Below are positions 1 through 12,767 of a stretch of 64,000 nucleotides of DNA, piece after piece. The number at the start of each line of letters is the position of its first letter. The first letter of the stretch is position 1. A program made the position numbers and the translations under genes. Location of the stretch: NCBI RefSeq assembly GCF_021018805.1, contig NC_086248.1, positions 56,549,485-56,613,484 on the forward strand, written 5' to 3'. Origin of the DNA: Prinia subflava (taxonomy: Eukaryota; Chordata; Aves; Passeriformes; Cisticolidae). The notes below the pieces were generated by a model. The model was not told where the DNA came from. It saw only the letters and a list, made by a program, of their open reading frames with translations, and did not search any database.

Positions 1-3000
1 ATAAGAGTTGTAACAAACTGGTGTCTGGAAAAGCAGTGACTACGACTTGCAACAGCATGTCCCCAGCTGAACTGCTCATTTCTCAGTCACCTGCCTGCAG
101 GAGCTGCCAGCAAATGGCACTGGTGTCTAGCAGGTGCCACTGCTGGCACGTGCACAGCTAGCAGTGACAGTCCCTGCCCTTGTCTGTCTGACCTGCAGAG
201 AAGAGTTTGAAAGCCAAGCCTTGGAGTAAAAGCTACTGTAAAAATAATTGGGTAGTTAAAAAAGCAAGGCAGTGTCTTCCTAGGATCTAAATCAGAGTTT
301 TTAATTGTGATGGGAGTTACAGGAATTAATTGTGTGTGTAATGTGGCCAGACCAAACCAAGATGTATTTCCTGCTGGCTTCCTGGTGAATAATTGTCTTG
401 GGGTGTTGCTGTGTCAATGGAAAGTAAAACATCTGACAGTGAGGGCAGGGAGCTGTGTGCTTCCTTGTGAAAGCTCACAGGTGTGAAGAAAGGCTTCTTT
501 TCATCTCTGATATTCTCAGAAATTATCTGTATGCCAGGACACACACAATTTAACTCCTAATCCTAAACAAAACATTATTTTATTTATTATTTTCCATCAA
601 AAAGAGTGTATCTTCTAGGCATATATTGATTTTTTCCCCTCTATCTTCCTAAACATTAACAAGTTTTGATTTTGAAGAAGTAGGAAGAGTTTTTTATCTC
701 AGACCTACTGCCTTGCTTTCTTCACAGGCAAACTAAAATATCTTCCAAACAGAAGGAGAGGACACAGTTGCCCCACGTCTATCAAAATATCCTATCCATT
801 TCTCCTTCTCCTTTAGCTTGTGTCTATTATGCAGGTTTGATCAAGTCCTCTTAGTTCTGTCACTCACAAGTTGCAGTTACATGAAGCCTCATATCTGACA
901 CAGGACTACAGAGCACGAAGAAAAGCTTTTATTAAGTTTTGAGGGTGGAGGTTTTTTCATAGAGTTTGGGCCACTGGTGACTCATTTCTTCTTGTTTACT
1001 TAGTGATAAACCCCAAGATGTTAAGAACTTCTGACCTGGATTATTTTCCTGACCTTAATGACAAATTTCAGTACCCTTTCTTCCTGTGACACAGAAATAA
1101 CCTCTTTTTAAGAAGTCCTGGCCGCTGTGGTAGCAGAAGTTTTTTAGGAAAGCCCAAAACAGTTGTGCTCTCCTCTTGCTGTGGTCAAGGAAGCCACTCT
1201 TGAGTCACCGAGGAGGCTTTTGTCATTCCACAATATATACTCAAGAGAGGAATCCTTTCCAACCCCACATCCACAGCATTTTTCATCTTCTGTGTGTGGT
1301 ACAATCAGTAAACAAAATCACAAAAGAAACGATCCTGCTTTGAATTTGGGAGACTGAAGTTACAGAAAAGACCACATTGTGTCCCCAAGGTTCATCAGAA
1401 GGGAACAAAGCTGCAGCAATGTGGGATTCTCACTGCATCTACATAAGTAGAAAGTTCCAGAGGGAGGAGGAGGGGATGAGAGATGCCAAAAGATGTATTT
1501 CAGATGGTGGTCTTTGTCCTTTCTTTCTTCTCTAAGTTGCAGTAGTGGCCTGTGTAGACACCTCACTGCTGGCCTCTGTTGCTCTGAGAGTTGTCACAGT
1601 AGGGTGATACTCAGATTATCTCAAGGACATCTTTGCTCAGTGGCTGAGCCACTCATCACTGAGTGGCTTTTTCAAAGGATGAATATGTCCCTCAAATCCA
1701 TGGGAACCCTACTAGGGAGGACCTAAGAGACACAGAAGTGTCAGTGCCATCAGGTATGTGCCACTGTAAGCGACCTTGTGGACTCCCTGCCATATGTTTT
1801 TCAGATGCCAGAACACCTGATGCTGCACTGCAGACAACTCCTAAGCAGGTTCAGGAGGTCACATTGAAGGAAGAAGTGAACCTCTCCCAGAATGCTCTCT
1901 TACCCCTCACCCAAGGATTTTGCCACCCCCATGAGGTGACACAGGCTTGGGTGACACCGTTTCTTCACCATCCAGTTTGTCTGGTGCGTGTCTGGCTGGC
2001 TGGGGTGCAAGCATAGGGCACAGCGGGCACATGTATCCTGTGCTGCCAAGAGCCTTGGAGCAAGGCTGGAAGTCTTTGCCATCCCCAGCAATGCTCCCTG
2101 ACGACACTGGCAGTCTGCATGGGCTCAGAAAAACCACCAATTACAACACACCACGGCGCCTCAAACACGGCCAAGGTGGTGAGCCAGGGCGGGGGGAAAG
2201 ATCATTGGACGGTGGCCAGCATTTGGGAATTTTCACTTGACTTGTAGGAATGCAAAGTAACACTTGCAAAAACCAGTCAGGGTGTCAGGTGAGTCTGTCC
2301 CTTTTATATTTATAACTGTAATATGAACTGTCACAGAGTTCATTTATATATGACTTTTAGCAGGCTGCTTACAGTTAACTCTGCCATAGAAGTCTATGTT
2401 TTTGTAAGACCTTACTCTGAAATCTATATTTTTTCCCTCAACGTAAGGCAAACAACACCATAAACCAGGCAATTTCAGTGCAGAGCAATGTACATTGAAC
2501 ACTTCAGTAAAGCAATTTGATTTGCTGTTACCTTAATAGGAAACATTTTGTTTCTTGTTTTGAGGGGCAGGATGAGAAAAGATGGAAGGTACAAAAGGAA
2601 TTGCCTCTGTTAACTCACCTTCCCTGACAAAGCTAGAAGTGTCTGGCTACTCCTTAGAAAATGAAAAAAAAAATCTACAGGGAAGAGGTAAACACTATCC
2701 TTTTGACTGGCTGTTATGTCCAATTGCAGCTTTCAGTAAGCAGAAAAGGAAAAAATAAGTTCATCTGCAGGCTGCACTGTAAGGTCAGAAGGGTCTGATT
2801 TAGGTAGCTTGATTGAAGCATGTATTTGAAGACCTAGGAAAGAGTCTGAAGCTGGCAGCTCCTCTGCAAGTGATTAAGCTCTGCAAGCTTCCCAACCCTA
2901 TCTTCACCATAGAACAGCAACACTGCAGGGAGAGACCAAGGGGCAGATACTCCACTTCGGATGCTATAAATGCCCTGGTTATAGAGTTATATAAATACAG

Positions 3001-3397
3001 GATAATGCACAAAGGAAACGGAGAGAGATTAAGTTATTGTTGGATGGAGGGAAAAAAATCAGTGAGGTATGAAGCAGCCAGCAGAAGCCAAAAGGACTTC
3101 ATTGGCTCTTCAGCTGCATTCCTACTGGTGGTCAAGTTCCTTTTTCCTGGAGCACTGCCACGGTGTTAGCTGACTCTGCATGTCCTGTTCAATCCATGTT
3201 TTCAGCTCTGACAACTGGCAGCCTGGAATCCTTAGGGCTTCTAAAAACCACTTATAGCTCTACTTACTCTCTAATGACTGTTCACCTCCCATGTTATTCA
3301 CTCACAGCTGTATTTCACTGCTTCTATTCCTGCTCTATCTGACTTGTTCTGGAGAGGTTTCTCAGTTAACAAGCAACAGTGTGTCAGCAGTGAGTCA
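1..3397. other. Non-coding stretch, no gene recognised
   Basis: No recognisable protein, RNA gene or repeat family was seen. Reading frames here reach 118 codons (2813-3169, plus) without any family motif. The only structured item is a hairpin-prone segment at 1639-1668, where AGCCACTCA is followed by four bases and its complement TGAGTGGCT. A donor-like CAG/GTGAGT lies at 2288 and a minus-strand AAG/GTGAGT at about 2619; neither has convincing partner signals. Confidence 0.6.
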
Positions 3398-3470
3398 GTA
3401 TTGTGTTGTATTGCATTATATTGATTTATATTGTATTGTATTATATTATATTCATTATATAATTTTGTAT
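3398..3470. repeat. Degenerate TATTG/TATTA low-complexity tract
   Basis: About 70 bp made of imperfect 5-bp units (TATTG, TATTA, TTATA) on the plus strand. Units are interrupted by GCATT and GATT variants, so this is an old, decayed microsatellite. Nothing suggests function. Confidence 0.75.
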
Positions 3471-6400
3471 AAGATTGTGCTGGGCAGTGATGATATTCAT
3501 GTAGAAGGATAGAGCATATTCCTCACATTACATAATTTACAAATTTAAAGCCTTTGACAGCAATAAAATCAAAAATAAACTAAAATATTATATATATATA
3601 AAATACACAAGATACAGCACACTTTGCATTAAACATACAACTAGGATCATAAAAATTAAGAACAAAAGGCATCAGATGTTTTATTTGTTTGCTGCACCCT
3701 TTGTAAAGAAGCTATCCATGCCATCTACTTATAACTATTGGAAAGGTTCCTTCCCACTGTGTCTGGTTTTCCTGAGGAGGTTAAAGAGGAGTGTGAACCC
3801 ATGACTTACAGCTATTGCTGAGCCAGTCACCAGAAGTGAGGGGTAGCAAGCAAAAACTATTAGTTGAATTTGGTTTGGATGTGCAAGTTGTGAAGCAGAC
3901 GTATAGTATGGGAGATACAGAGACATCCAAGTGCATATCCCCTCTGCCTAGTCAACAGCCAGAAGTGCCAGGTCTTTAACAATGCAGAAAACAAGCTTAA
4001 AAGCCATGTCAGACCAGTGCTGGAACAGAGTGTCCTCCAGCTAATGAATCCTGAGCTGCACAATGTGTGGAACTTACTGGTTTGGGTCTTTTCACTGCAC
4101 TAAATTTCCTGGGATGAACACACCCTAAGTAATAACTATTGGCTCAAGGATACTTTTAAGATTATGATATTCATCTAGACAACATCATTGGCTAATACTT
4201 CTATCCATTTTTAATCGGAAAATAGCCTGTGCTTTTACAAAATAGTATTATTCCGGTTTCTCTAGGGTTGTTGTTGTTGGGGTTTTTTTAATTAGCAATA
4301 CAGAAAAAAACCTGGACATATGTATCTTCTCATTTCAGCATATGTATGTTTTCATTTTTTGTGGAGTAAATCTTTATGTCTGCTACTCCACACTCCTACC
4401 ACTACAGCTGAGAGCAGAGCTTTGCTCTAATTTAGGCTGAATCTCCAGGGCATTCATGTGTCGTAACCAGTCCTGCTGGCTTCAGAGTCAGCCTTACAAT
4501 TCCTAAAGGCTTCCTTAGAAGTTTAATGAGTACTAAGAAATTTCAACTTTCATTTAAGTCAACGCTAAGAGATTTTAGACACATCACTGTAAAGTCCAAA
4601 GCATAAGAACCCTCAATTAATCAAAAAAGAAAAAGTAAGAAAAACTCAGCATGGCTATTCTTTAAAATTATGTGGCTTTAGATCACATAACTCTATGCAT
4701 AATGGTAGTGTGGTTTCAGTTCTTGATTTGGCACCAATGCACTCTGCATTCTGCTTTGTCTAGCATTAATCAAGTATTCAGACACGGTAATAAGCCACAA
4801 AGAGTCACGGCCGAATTTAAAAACACTGGATACTGTCCCCTCTCCTCAGTGGTGTTCATCTGTCCCAGCTCACCCAAAAGGCTGATGGTATTAAGAGGAA
4901 ACTTATAAAATGACCTCTGAAGGGGGAAGAAGATGAAAGGCAAGCTCCATGTATGTAGAGCATAAGTTTGTAACAAATGGCTTCCCAAAACAGCTGAATG
5001 AATGGGTAGCCTCAGGTCAGGGTTTATCTCAGAAAACTGTCATCTCCTTTCTCAGTCTCAGACAAGACATGCCAGACTAAATAAGAGCAGCAGAAGATTC
5101 AGTTGTCTGCTGATTTCAGAGGAGTCCTCTCTGGAGAAGTTTGTGATAAAATGATTCACAGCTGTAGTGAGATCTAGCCGTGGTCTCACATTGCTCCAGG
5201 ATTCCAAAAGAGCAGCAGTTTTGAGCATGCTCCACCAACAGCACATTTGATGACCAAGTTCTCTGCCTGAAAATATGAATGCACAGTGACTGGAGGGATC
5301 TACCTTGGATTTTTGTTTTCTTCCATGCAGTGTAATTTTTGGACAAGGGTAGATTTTCATATTAATGGTGTTCATTTGCATTCAATTTTTGTGGCTACAT
5401 TTTGCCTATAATCAGCCAAAACCAAACTCTGGAAAAAATGCAGATGTAAATCTGCCCATTCAACTTTTTCCTCTTCTCTAGCTCAGTTTTTCTAATGCCT
5501 GGATAATTGTTTGTTTGCTTTAGAAAGCAAAAACCATATATGAATTTACTGTTCCCAGAAATCTCTCCAAAATTCCAAATGGCACAGGTTCACAATGTGG
5601 GAAATGATCCACTAGGAGCATTTAGGAGGTGCATGCAATTAGGAGGAGGGAATGTGTCTTTCACTGGTGCAGTATTATGGTAGGATAAGTCTACTCATGC
5701 CGGTTGATTTCATGCAGAGGAAAACTGGAGCTGTGTAGTGATCAGTCCAATGGAGAGGTTTGGTTCATATGCAAGTATGAAATTCTTAGGAGTCACTGAG
5801 CAAGTTACCCCTGTATTTGTGAGGGAAGATATTTTCCAAGCAGCATTCAGTACAATATTCCTGCACCAAGCAAAGGGCACAGCCTCTAAAATACTGAGTA
5901 TCTAGAGAAGTAGCAAGGACTGGATAGACTAATGCCATTTCCTTGTTTGAATTTTTTTCTTAGTCATGCACACAAAATAAATGTCAATATTTTTCTAGAA
6001 AAATAAGATGAGGAACACTGCAATTTTATCTGGACCATTCCTATAAATATGAAAACACAGGAAATTTCTGCAGTTGCAGAATGTTCTATCAGATTTCTCA
6101 GATCTGTTCACTCAAGGGTTTTCACTGCCATTTGCCCTTCTCATTATACACAATACAGTTCCCAGCATTTATTTCTTCTCTCATTTCTCTCTTTTCCCCA
6201 TCCTTCTCCTTTCCCCTTTGGGACCATGTTTCTGTGGCTGATTGTGTTTTACCCATTTCAATTCAGCCTCTCCCTCCCTTGCATCAAGATAAATGCAAAT
6301 TCCATACCCGTCACCCAGCTTTGGGCTGGCCTGTCCTTCCTCACCTTGCTACCAGCCTTGGCTTCTCTCCAGCCTCATACTCCTCATACATCTGGGGCCC

Positions 6401-7133
6401 TTAACATCTTCATCATCCCTGTTAGTCTCCTGCATTGTTTCTTGAGACTCAGCTTCTATGTTACAGGGATCTGGCACTGCTGAACTCAACATGACCCTAT
6501 GCCTTCAGCTTCTGGCTGTGCTACACACCTAGGCCCACCTGATAGTCTTTCTGCTGCTTTTTTCTTCTCCCATACTCTACAGGCTGTAATAATCAGCCTC
6601 TCCCCTCCCATTTCATCTTTCTCCAGTTTTCCCCACTATCTGACTCCTTATCTTCCTCTCTCAATGTCTGTCATCACTGACTAACCAGGTCCTTCCTCTT
6701 TGGTTTACCTTGGAGTAGAAATGAGAACTTTTGTTATTTATTTCATGCTACCCTTTGCATTAGGTATTTAGCTAGGAAATTCTCTATAACCAATCACAAA
6801 AAGCTGTTCTTCATATTCCCATGTACAAAGCACTTTTCTCAGAAAACTTGGCAAAAGCTAAGCTGCTGATGTGCTGAGGCAATTGTCCAAGATACGCTGG
6901 TCAGTACTGAGTTATTGGACCTATTATTTTGGATGTAGCCATTTTTTGCCTCTCAGTTTTCATCTGCTTTGTAAACCCACACAGATGCTTTTTTCCCCCC
7001 TTAGTTATATTGCTAGACACTAAGGAGACTTGATCTTTTTCTTGGGTTTTCAAATTTCATGGCAATGCAAATGATGAAGAATCTAATTTCAAAACATGAT
7101 AGCAACAAGTGGCAAATTAATAAAATTAAAAGG
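3471..7133. other. Non-coding AT-rich stretch with a pyrimidine-rich block
   Basis: No gene or repeat family was recognised. A short (TA)n run lies near 3588-3602. Between about 6120 and 6720 the plus strand is roughly two-thirds pyrimidine over 600 bp. That skew removes purine-containing stop codons, so the long frames there (144 aa at 6049-6483 and its neighbours) are composition artefacts. The translated products are rich in Ser, Phe, Leu and Pro and lack domain motifs. Confidence 0.6.
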
Positions 7134-7195
7134 AAAACAAACAAACAAAATCAAAACCATCAACAACCAAAAACAAACAAAACAAAACAAAAAAA
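7134..7195 (+). repeat. A-rich (AAAC)n-like tract
   Basis: A-rich simple sequence dominated by AAAC, AACA and AAAAC units and ending in a short C run. It may be a decayed retroposon tail or a simple repeat; no body of a retroposed gene is recognisable directly upstream. Confidence 0.75.
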
Positions 7196-8239
7196 CCCCC
7201 AAACTTTCATTGCAAGTATTCAGCAACATAGTTCCTTTCTTTTTGGGAAAATATATCTAAGAGGATGAATCTATAGTCTTCTGGCTATGGGAAAAATCAC
7301 TTTTGCAGGATGATACTGAATTATGTTTTGGAAACTTAACAGCAACTTAACTGTTTCTGCACTAATTGTGGGACTGCCTCTAGAACCAGAATTGAGGTGA
7401 AATTTATCAGGTCCTTTGTTCAGCTCTCTAGATCATTGCCAGCAATCCTGCAGCACAGAATTCTGCTATTTCTTTCCATTATGGCCTTCTACAGGCAGAG
7501 AGTGCAGGGAAGATAAGCCAGGTGGTTTTAAGTGGAAGAGCCTGGGTACTGGGAGTTATTTTGTTGTTGTAGTATGCAGCAGTTTTGGGTTCAATTTAAC
7601 ATGAGATGGGCAACCTGCCGTGCTGATATAGCCACAGCAGCACTGTGAGAATGAAAAAGTGCTTGTCTCTGATGTAATATAGCCTCAGAATCTTTCATTT
7701 TCTATTGCCAGAATAGCTCTAATGAACATATGAATGCAACTTCAGCTGCCCCAGATTTAGATAGATAATAGTTTCAGTGTTAGTGAGCCTCAGGCAGACT
7801 TCCATAACATTTGGCAACCAGCAGGAGACAAAGAGGAACAGAAACTTGATTTCTTCTGAGACATTTACGTTTTTTCTCTATGCTGTGGACTGGAAAAATA
7901 TCTAATATTAAGAAACACTCTTTATACTTATTTCTGGTAGCTCAAACTGTCACCATTTCTCTTCATTTGTTTTACTGTTTATGTTTTTAACTAAGAACAG
8001 ATGGAGAAGTGGAATTGAAAGGACTTTAGTGTCCCCCCCATGTTATAAGAGAGGTGAGAGGGATATGAGTTTCTTCACTATCTGACAGTGTAAAGTCCTG
8101 TTCTGTCTATGTTCTGTCCTTTGCCTCTGGGTTGGAGCTACCTCTGTTTCACAAATTTTCCAAAAAAAACAAGCTGGAAATCAAATATTTAACTCTTACC
8201 TTGAAGATAGCAAATTTAAATGTACTCTTGTTCATTGTC

Positions 8240-8303
8240 TAGCCATTCCTCCAGTCCTGTCACACATGCCCTTGTAAAAAGTCCCTCTCCAGCTCTCTTG
8301 TAG
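8240..8303 (-). mobile_element. CR1 LINE fragment, antisense
   Basis: About 64 bp matches, by eye, the antisense strand of the CR1 3' region, with the run ATGCCCTTGTAAAAAGTCCC followed by TCTCCAGCTCTCTTGTAG. The same motifs end the larger antisense CR1 at 50826-51172. The 3' tail and the coding region are absent, so it is a small remnant of an older insertion. Confidence 0.75.
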
Positions 8304-9596
8304 CACTTGCTCACCCCAATAGGAACCCATCAAAAATGGGAGGCAGCTAGCCCCAGTTAAGCTGTGGTGGACTTCTCTTGAGAGGTTCTTCCACTTATAG
8401 GATGTGATAAGAGGATCCTTCTCACATCTTGGGTTGTGGTAAGAAGTTATTTTCTGGGCCTATACACTACACCCTAGTCCTATCACTGAGTCTGAAGAAA
8501 TAGCTACATGAACCGTTAGAAGAGAAAAAAAAATGTGCCTGTAGTGCTCCTCTGGCCCATTTTGCAATAGCAACAAGGTCCATCAAATGTTTTGGAGATA
8601 CGGATGCAGGAGGATACTAGTAAGTAGCAATTAATTTTGACAGCTGAGCCTCAGCAAAAGAGCAGCTCCCAGCCCACAATATTTCAAATTTTCTGAACAG
8701 CTTTGTAGGAATCTTATTCAAGAAATCTGGGAACTAAGGAAAATTGCAAAATTGCAGATTCTGACCTTCCCCAGCCTATTTTTTTTTGGGGGGGGGGGAG
8801 GGCGGGGAGATGTATACTCACAGTCAGCTGGTAGGGTTTCTTTCCGGTTGTTTTTTGTTGGTGCTGGTGGTGGTTGGTTGGATTTTTTGAGATGGGAATG
8901 CCTCAACATAATGCACAAGGAAATCTCTGTGTTGGCCTTTCCTGAAGGTTTTCTGAGAGTAAACAAAGAACTAACCTTCTGGACCACCAACCAGTGATTT
9001 CTGGAAACTGCATTTACTTCACATATCAGGCAAACTGAGGCTCCACAGCTCAGCTGCATTCAGATTCAGGACTGAATCACCACACAACACAGTGTCTCTC
9101 AGTCCAACAGTTTGCCTATTATAAAGATTCAAATTCATTACTGAATATTGACCTGGCTGAACTTCCATGCAATTGAAATTTCTATTCACTGCTCTCTTGT
9201 GACCAGTGCTCTACAAAGCACACATGCACACATGCCCCTACACTGGCTCTTGCCTTACTCAGGGCTTGAAATATGGGATACTCAAATGTTGCAGTTTTTC
9301 TTCCTCATCTAGTAGCTCTTGCTCCACACAAGCCAAATCCCTTTCCAAGCACAATATTATTTATTAGCTCATGATCTATTAAATAAGCTCAGCAAGTCAC
9401 CATCAGTACATCTCAGTCTCTACAGTTAACAGTGTGGTTTGTTCTCCTGTTGGGAGGGGAAGGGCAGGGAAGCTGGAAGAAAACCACCTGAACTTTCATG
9501 GTTTAGTGCCAAGTAGCTGATATCTAGAACATGTATTCAGAACACATCCTATAAAGAAATACTGTGACCAATTACACTCTGGAGTAAAAGCAGATT
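8304..9596. other. Non-coding stretch with a G-run
   Basis: No gene was seen. A run of nine T is followed by eleven G, then GGG and GGGG separated by single bases (8779-8807). This can form a G-quadruplex on the plus strand. The 81-aa and 113-aa frames crossing it are products of the homopolymers (poly-Gly or poly-Pro) and are not considered genes. Confidence 0.6.
8788..8807 (+). other. Potential G-quadruplex
   Basis: Eleven G, then A, GGG, C, GGGG. The long first run can supply two G-tracts, so four tracts of at least three G are available with very short loops. A T9 run lies immediately upstream. Folding is inferred from the motif only; a homopolymer this long may also be miscounted in assembly. 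Confidence 0.6.
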
Positions 9597-9628
9597 CTCA
9601 GTGATTCTGATTTCCCAGAATCACTGAG
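9597..9628. repeat. Perfect 13-bp inverted repeat (hairpin)
   Basis: The left arm CTCAGTGATTCTG (9597-9609) and right arm CAGAATCACTGAG (9616-9628) are exact reverse complements around a 6-base loop. The arm ends 10 bases before a long A run. Pairing was checked base by base. The arms are too short for an ordinary microRNA precursor. Confidence 0.9.
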
Positions 9629-9637
9629 CCCACTTGT

Positions 9638-9638
<1 letters not shown>

Positions 9639-9688
<50 letters not shown>
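9639..9688 (+). repeat. Poly-A run of 50
   Basis: Fifty uninterrupted A residues, much longer than the other A runs here (23 at 27464-27486, 29 at 29548-29576). It could be the tail of a young retroposed transcript with the hairpin at its 3' end, or a simple repeat. No target-site duplication could be fixed with confidence. Length is prone to sequencing error. Confidence 0.9.
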
Positions 9689-9689
<1 letters not shown>

Positions 9690-9694
9690 CACCT

Positions 9695-9746
9695 GTTATT
9701 TCATGTGATAAAAGTACTTACAAGTTATTTCATATGAAAAGTACTT
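9695..9746 (+). repeat. Imperfect tandem duplication, two copies
   Basis: The 25-base segment at 9695-9719 (GTTATTTCATGTG followed by ATAAAAGTACTT) recurs at 9724-9746 with one substitution and a 2-base deletion. A weaker third echo (AAAAGTATTTG) follows near 9771. It probably arose by local slippage next to the A run. Confidence 0.75.
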
Positions 9747-9956
9747 TTTCACTTAGAAAAAGATACTTGCAAAAGTATTTGTAGTTTCCTGTAATCATAA
9801 AGTTTATTACTCTAGATCAGAAGTCTAACTGAGATTAAGAGACTTTTGATTAACCATTTTGCTAACATTTTTGGAAGGATGTGTTAGAAAAAAAAATGGG
9901 GCCAGGAAACAAGGCAGGGTCTTTAACAAAACAGAGTAGCAAGCAGCTGACTTTAA

Positions 9957-10217
9957 TTACAGCTGGTGCCCTGGCTTTTCATGTATATGCATACCAAGCC
10001 CCCAACACTCCACATGCTGATTTCCCCCCAGTACTACATCTCCAGTTCTTTCTCCAGTAGTTTCATCTGGAGTTTCAGGGGCCTCTGAAAAGTCCTGCTG
10101 CCCCTCTCTTGCTGCCACTTCAGGTGCTGCTGGGGGCCGCAGACATGTGATATGCTGCCCCCTCAGCTGTGAATACTTCACAAGGTTATAGTTCCAGCCT
10201 CCAACCAGAACTGCCAC
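9957..10217 (-). other. Unidentified open frame, possible exon
   Basis: A minus-strand frame of about 86 codons has a mixed, protein-like composition (segments VGGWNYNLVKYS and EAPETPDETTGE) and is not low-complexity. On the minus strand it begins just after CTCACAG, a modest acceptor; the tract before it is not strongly pyrimidine-rich. The frame starts at GTG rather than ATG, so as a gene start it is poor and an internal exon or decayed retrocopy would be more plausible. I do not recognise the protein. A chance frame remains the simplest explanation. Confidence 0.2.
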
Positions 10218-12749
10218 CTGTGAGCACTGGATGACTTGAAACAGAAAGTCCTTGGCAGGAGCTAAGCCTTAATGAGCTTAAAATGCATTGAGGAGCTTGG
10301 CAAATACAAAGCCAGTCCACAGAATAAGTAGTTGCAGAAAGTTTCCAGTGCGAAATGCTTACGAGACAATTGTTTACATTATCTAGATGGTTTTAATTAC
10401 AGAGGAGTTCAGACCAGTTTCTTAAGTTTTCCCAAGGGGTAATTAGTCACCCTGTGAATTTGCATATTTTCCACTGCTGTATTGAGGCAAATCAGCCATA
10501 CTTATCAGAAGATTGACCTGGCAACCTCTGTTCTTGGCAGATTATAGTCTGAGTTTCATCATGACAGTATCAAATGTTCCACTGCAGGGCTGCAGCAGCC
10601 AAACTTTGGGGAGATGACAGAGTTCCTTGTTTTAAATGTAAGAAATTTCAAGCACAGACAGAATGAAGAGGATATTTTTTTACAGCCTCTACTCATGACA
10701 AATGCAGTATCTGTCAGCATTTTATAAATATATTAATATTCTACCCTCTGCCACATGTTACACAGACTATGCTTTTAGTTATGCTGAGATTTACTAAACT
10801 GAATGGATGTAGATTCATTCCCAAAAAGATTATTTATTTCAGAAAGCTCATTTTATGGTATTTTATTAGCTGTGTTGTTTTGCATGGTCATAGGAAGCAT
10901 GGACATACCGACAAGCTGAGATTAGCAGCCATTTTTATTTAACAATCAAAACCATAACAGACATACAAAAAATACCAAGTACTATCAATATGTAAGAAAT
11001 TATCTATTTACCTATTCTTACAGTAAAAACAAAGTAGAAATAAGTGGAATTTTTTCAAATCAGTTTGTGTATGGCAGCATTTTCATATTCCCATATTCTC
11101 ATATTGTTACATTTTACTCACATCTCCCATTGGTTTTATATCTATTATCAGAGGAAGGGTTGCTTCCACTAGAGAAAAAGGGATAATGACCATAAATCAC
11201 ACTAAACATAAACTGAAATTTAAATTTTAATTTAAATAAGATAGTTACATTTTTTCAAAAGTACTGAAAATTATACTCAACAAAGTAGAAAATTGTAACA
11301 TGACAATGGACATTATTCCTGTGCCATCTAGCTTGGTTAGATAGGTTATCCTTGAGCTTCTATACACTTGTGTTATGAAGTGAAATGCAAGCTAGACAAA
11401 GTAGAATATTTTGGATCTTTTAAGTTACTTTTGTTAATATTGAAGTTGAAATATCTAAATATTCAGAGCAAGCCAATCCTAAATTTTTAGATATAAAAGG
11501 AAAAGGGCGGTTAATGAGTGGCAGACATATTTTCAGATATCCTTGTTTAATGAAGCAGGTAAGCAGGTCAAAATCTCATATAATATAATAGCTTATGCAT
11601 ATATATACATACAGACACACATATATAAACACAGAATAACTCCAATGAAAACCATATGGCAAGCTTAAGCAGATTGTTTTCCATTGTTTTCCATGTGAAA
11701 ATAAAATTATAAACCTTTCTTGACAGCTGTGCCTTTGCTTTACCATGAAGCCAACCATTTAGACCAGTTACAATTTTCTCTGGCCTGTTTTTAAGCCCCT
11801 GTTATCTTGAAAGTCAGGTGTCACCATCAAAATAGTTTCTTTACTCTGAAATTTAGGGAAAAATGTTGATTCTTAGAGAAAAGAACATTTTCTTTTCTCT
11901 AAGACCCAATTGACCCAATTTTCTTCTGCTGATATCCTGCAGCAGGCAGAGGGGTATCTTTAAGATGCTGATGTCTGCTGACACCTTGGAGCACACACCA
12001 GCAGCCCATTTGTCTTGTGCAAGGGACAGAGCTGAGGAGGGGCTCATATTGCACACACCATGTTTGTGATAAAGATATCCTCACTGTGGAGTACAGTAGT
12101 TGTTAACTACTGCCCTCCAAATGCCTCACATGTTCACACCATCTCCCACAATACCGTTTGCTCCAAGAAGGAGGACAGAGAGCTGGCCTGGAGCAAGAGC
12201 CACTTCTCCATACTCTTTTGCAGGGTCCAGCTGATCTTGCAGGAATTCCTGGCTAAGCCAGCCTTTTTCTCCTTCAGACCATCTGAGCACTGCCAAGACC
12301 TTGGATCTTTTCCTGCCTGCCACACTGCTTATCAGAGTGCTTACGAAGCACACAGCAGAATGTCTCACTTCTTGTCTTTTGCTGTTCCTCATATTTCACA
12401 GTGATTGTTGTAAACCAGAGGAGCTGCAAAACCTGATGAAGAACAGCAAGAAAGCCAAAGTGGACTCACTTCTTCTCTCAGCTGGGATAGAAGCATCTGG
12501 ATACACATAGCCAAATGGACAATGAAGGGAAATGAGCAAAGTTCAGTAAGTTGTGAATATACATGTGTGTAAATTCATTTTTATGTGCAGTTATTCCTTG
12601 CTTTCTGAAATAATATGCACACTTATTATAATACATAACAAGAAGTAAGATCTTGCAGCTATCTGATGTTAGCATGGAAATTAATAACATTGAAAGGGTG
12701 TTTTCTGGAGTGACAAGGGTAGGGAGGAGGCAATTCAGATGTAGAACTT

Positions 12750-12767
12750 CATCACATTAATGTGATG
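12750..12767. other. 18-bp perfect palindrome
   Basis: CATCACATTAATGTGATG equals its own reverse complement with no loop. The centre ATTAAT is a homeodomain-type core. It could bind a dimeric factor, but this rests on symmetry alone. Confidence 0.85.

Noticed and set aside
6049..6483. 144-codon plus-strand hydrophobic frame as a membrane protein
   Set aside because: It lies in a pyrimidine-skewed block, which forces Ser/Phe/Leu/Pro-rich translation and mimics membrane segments.
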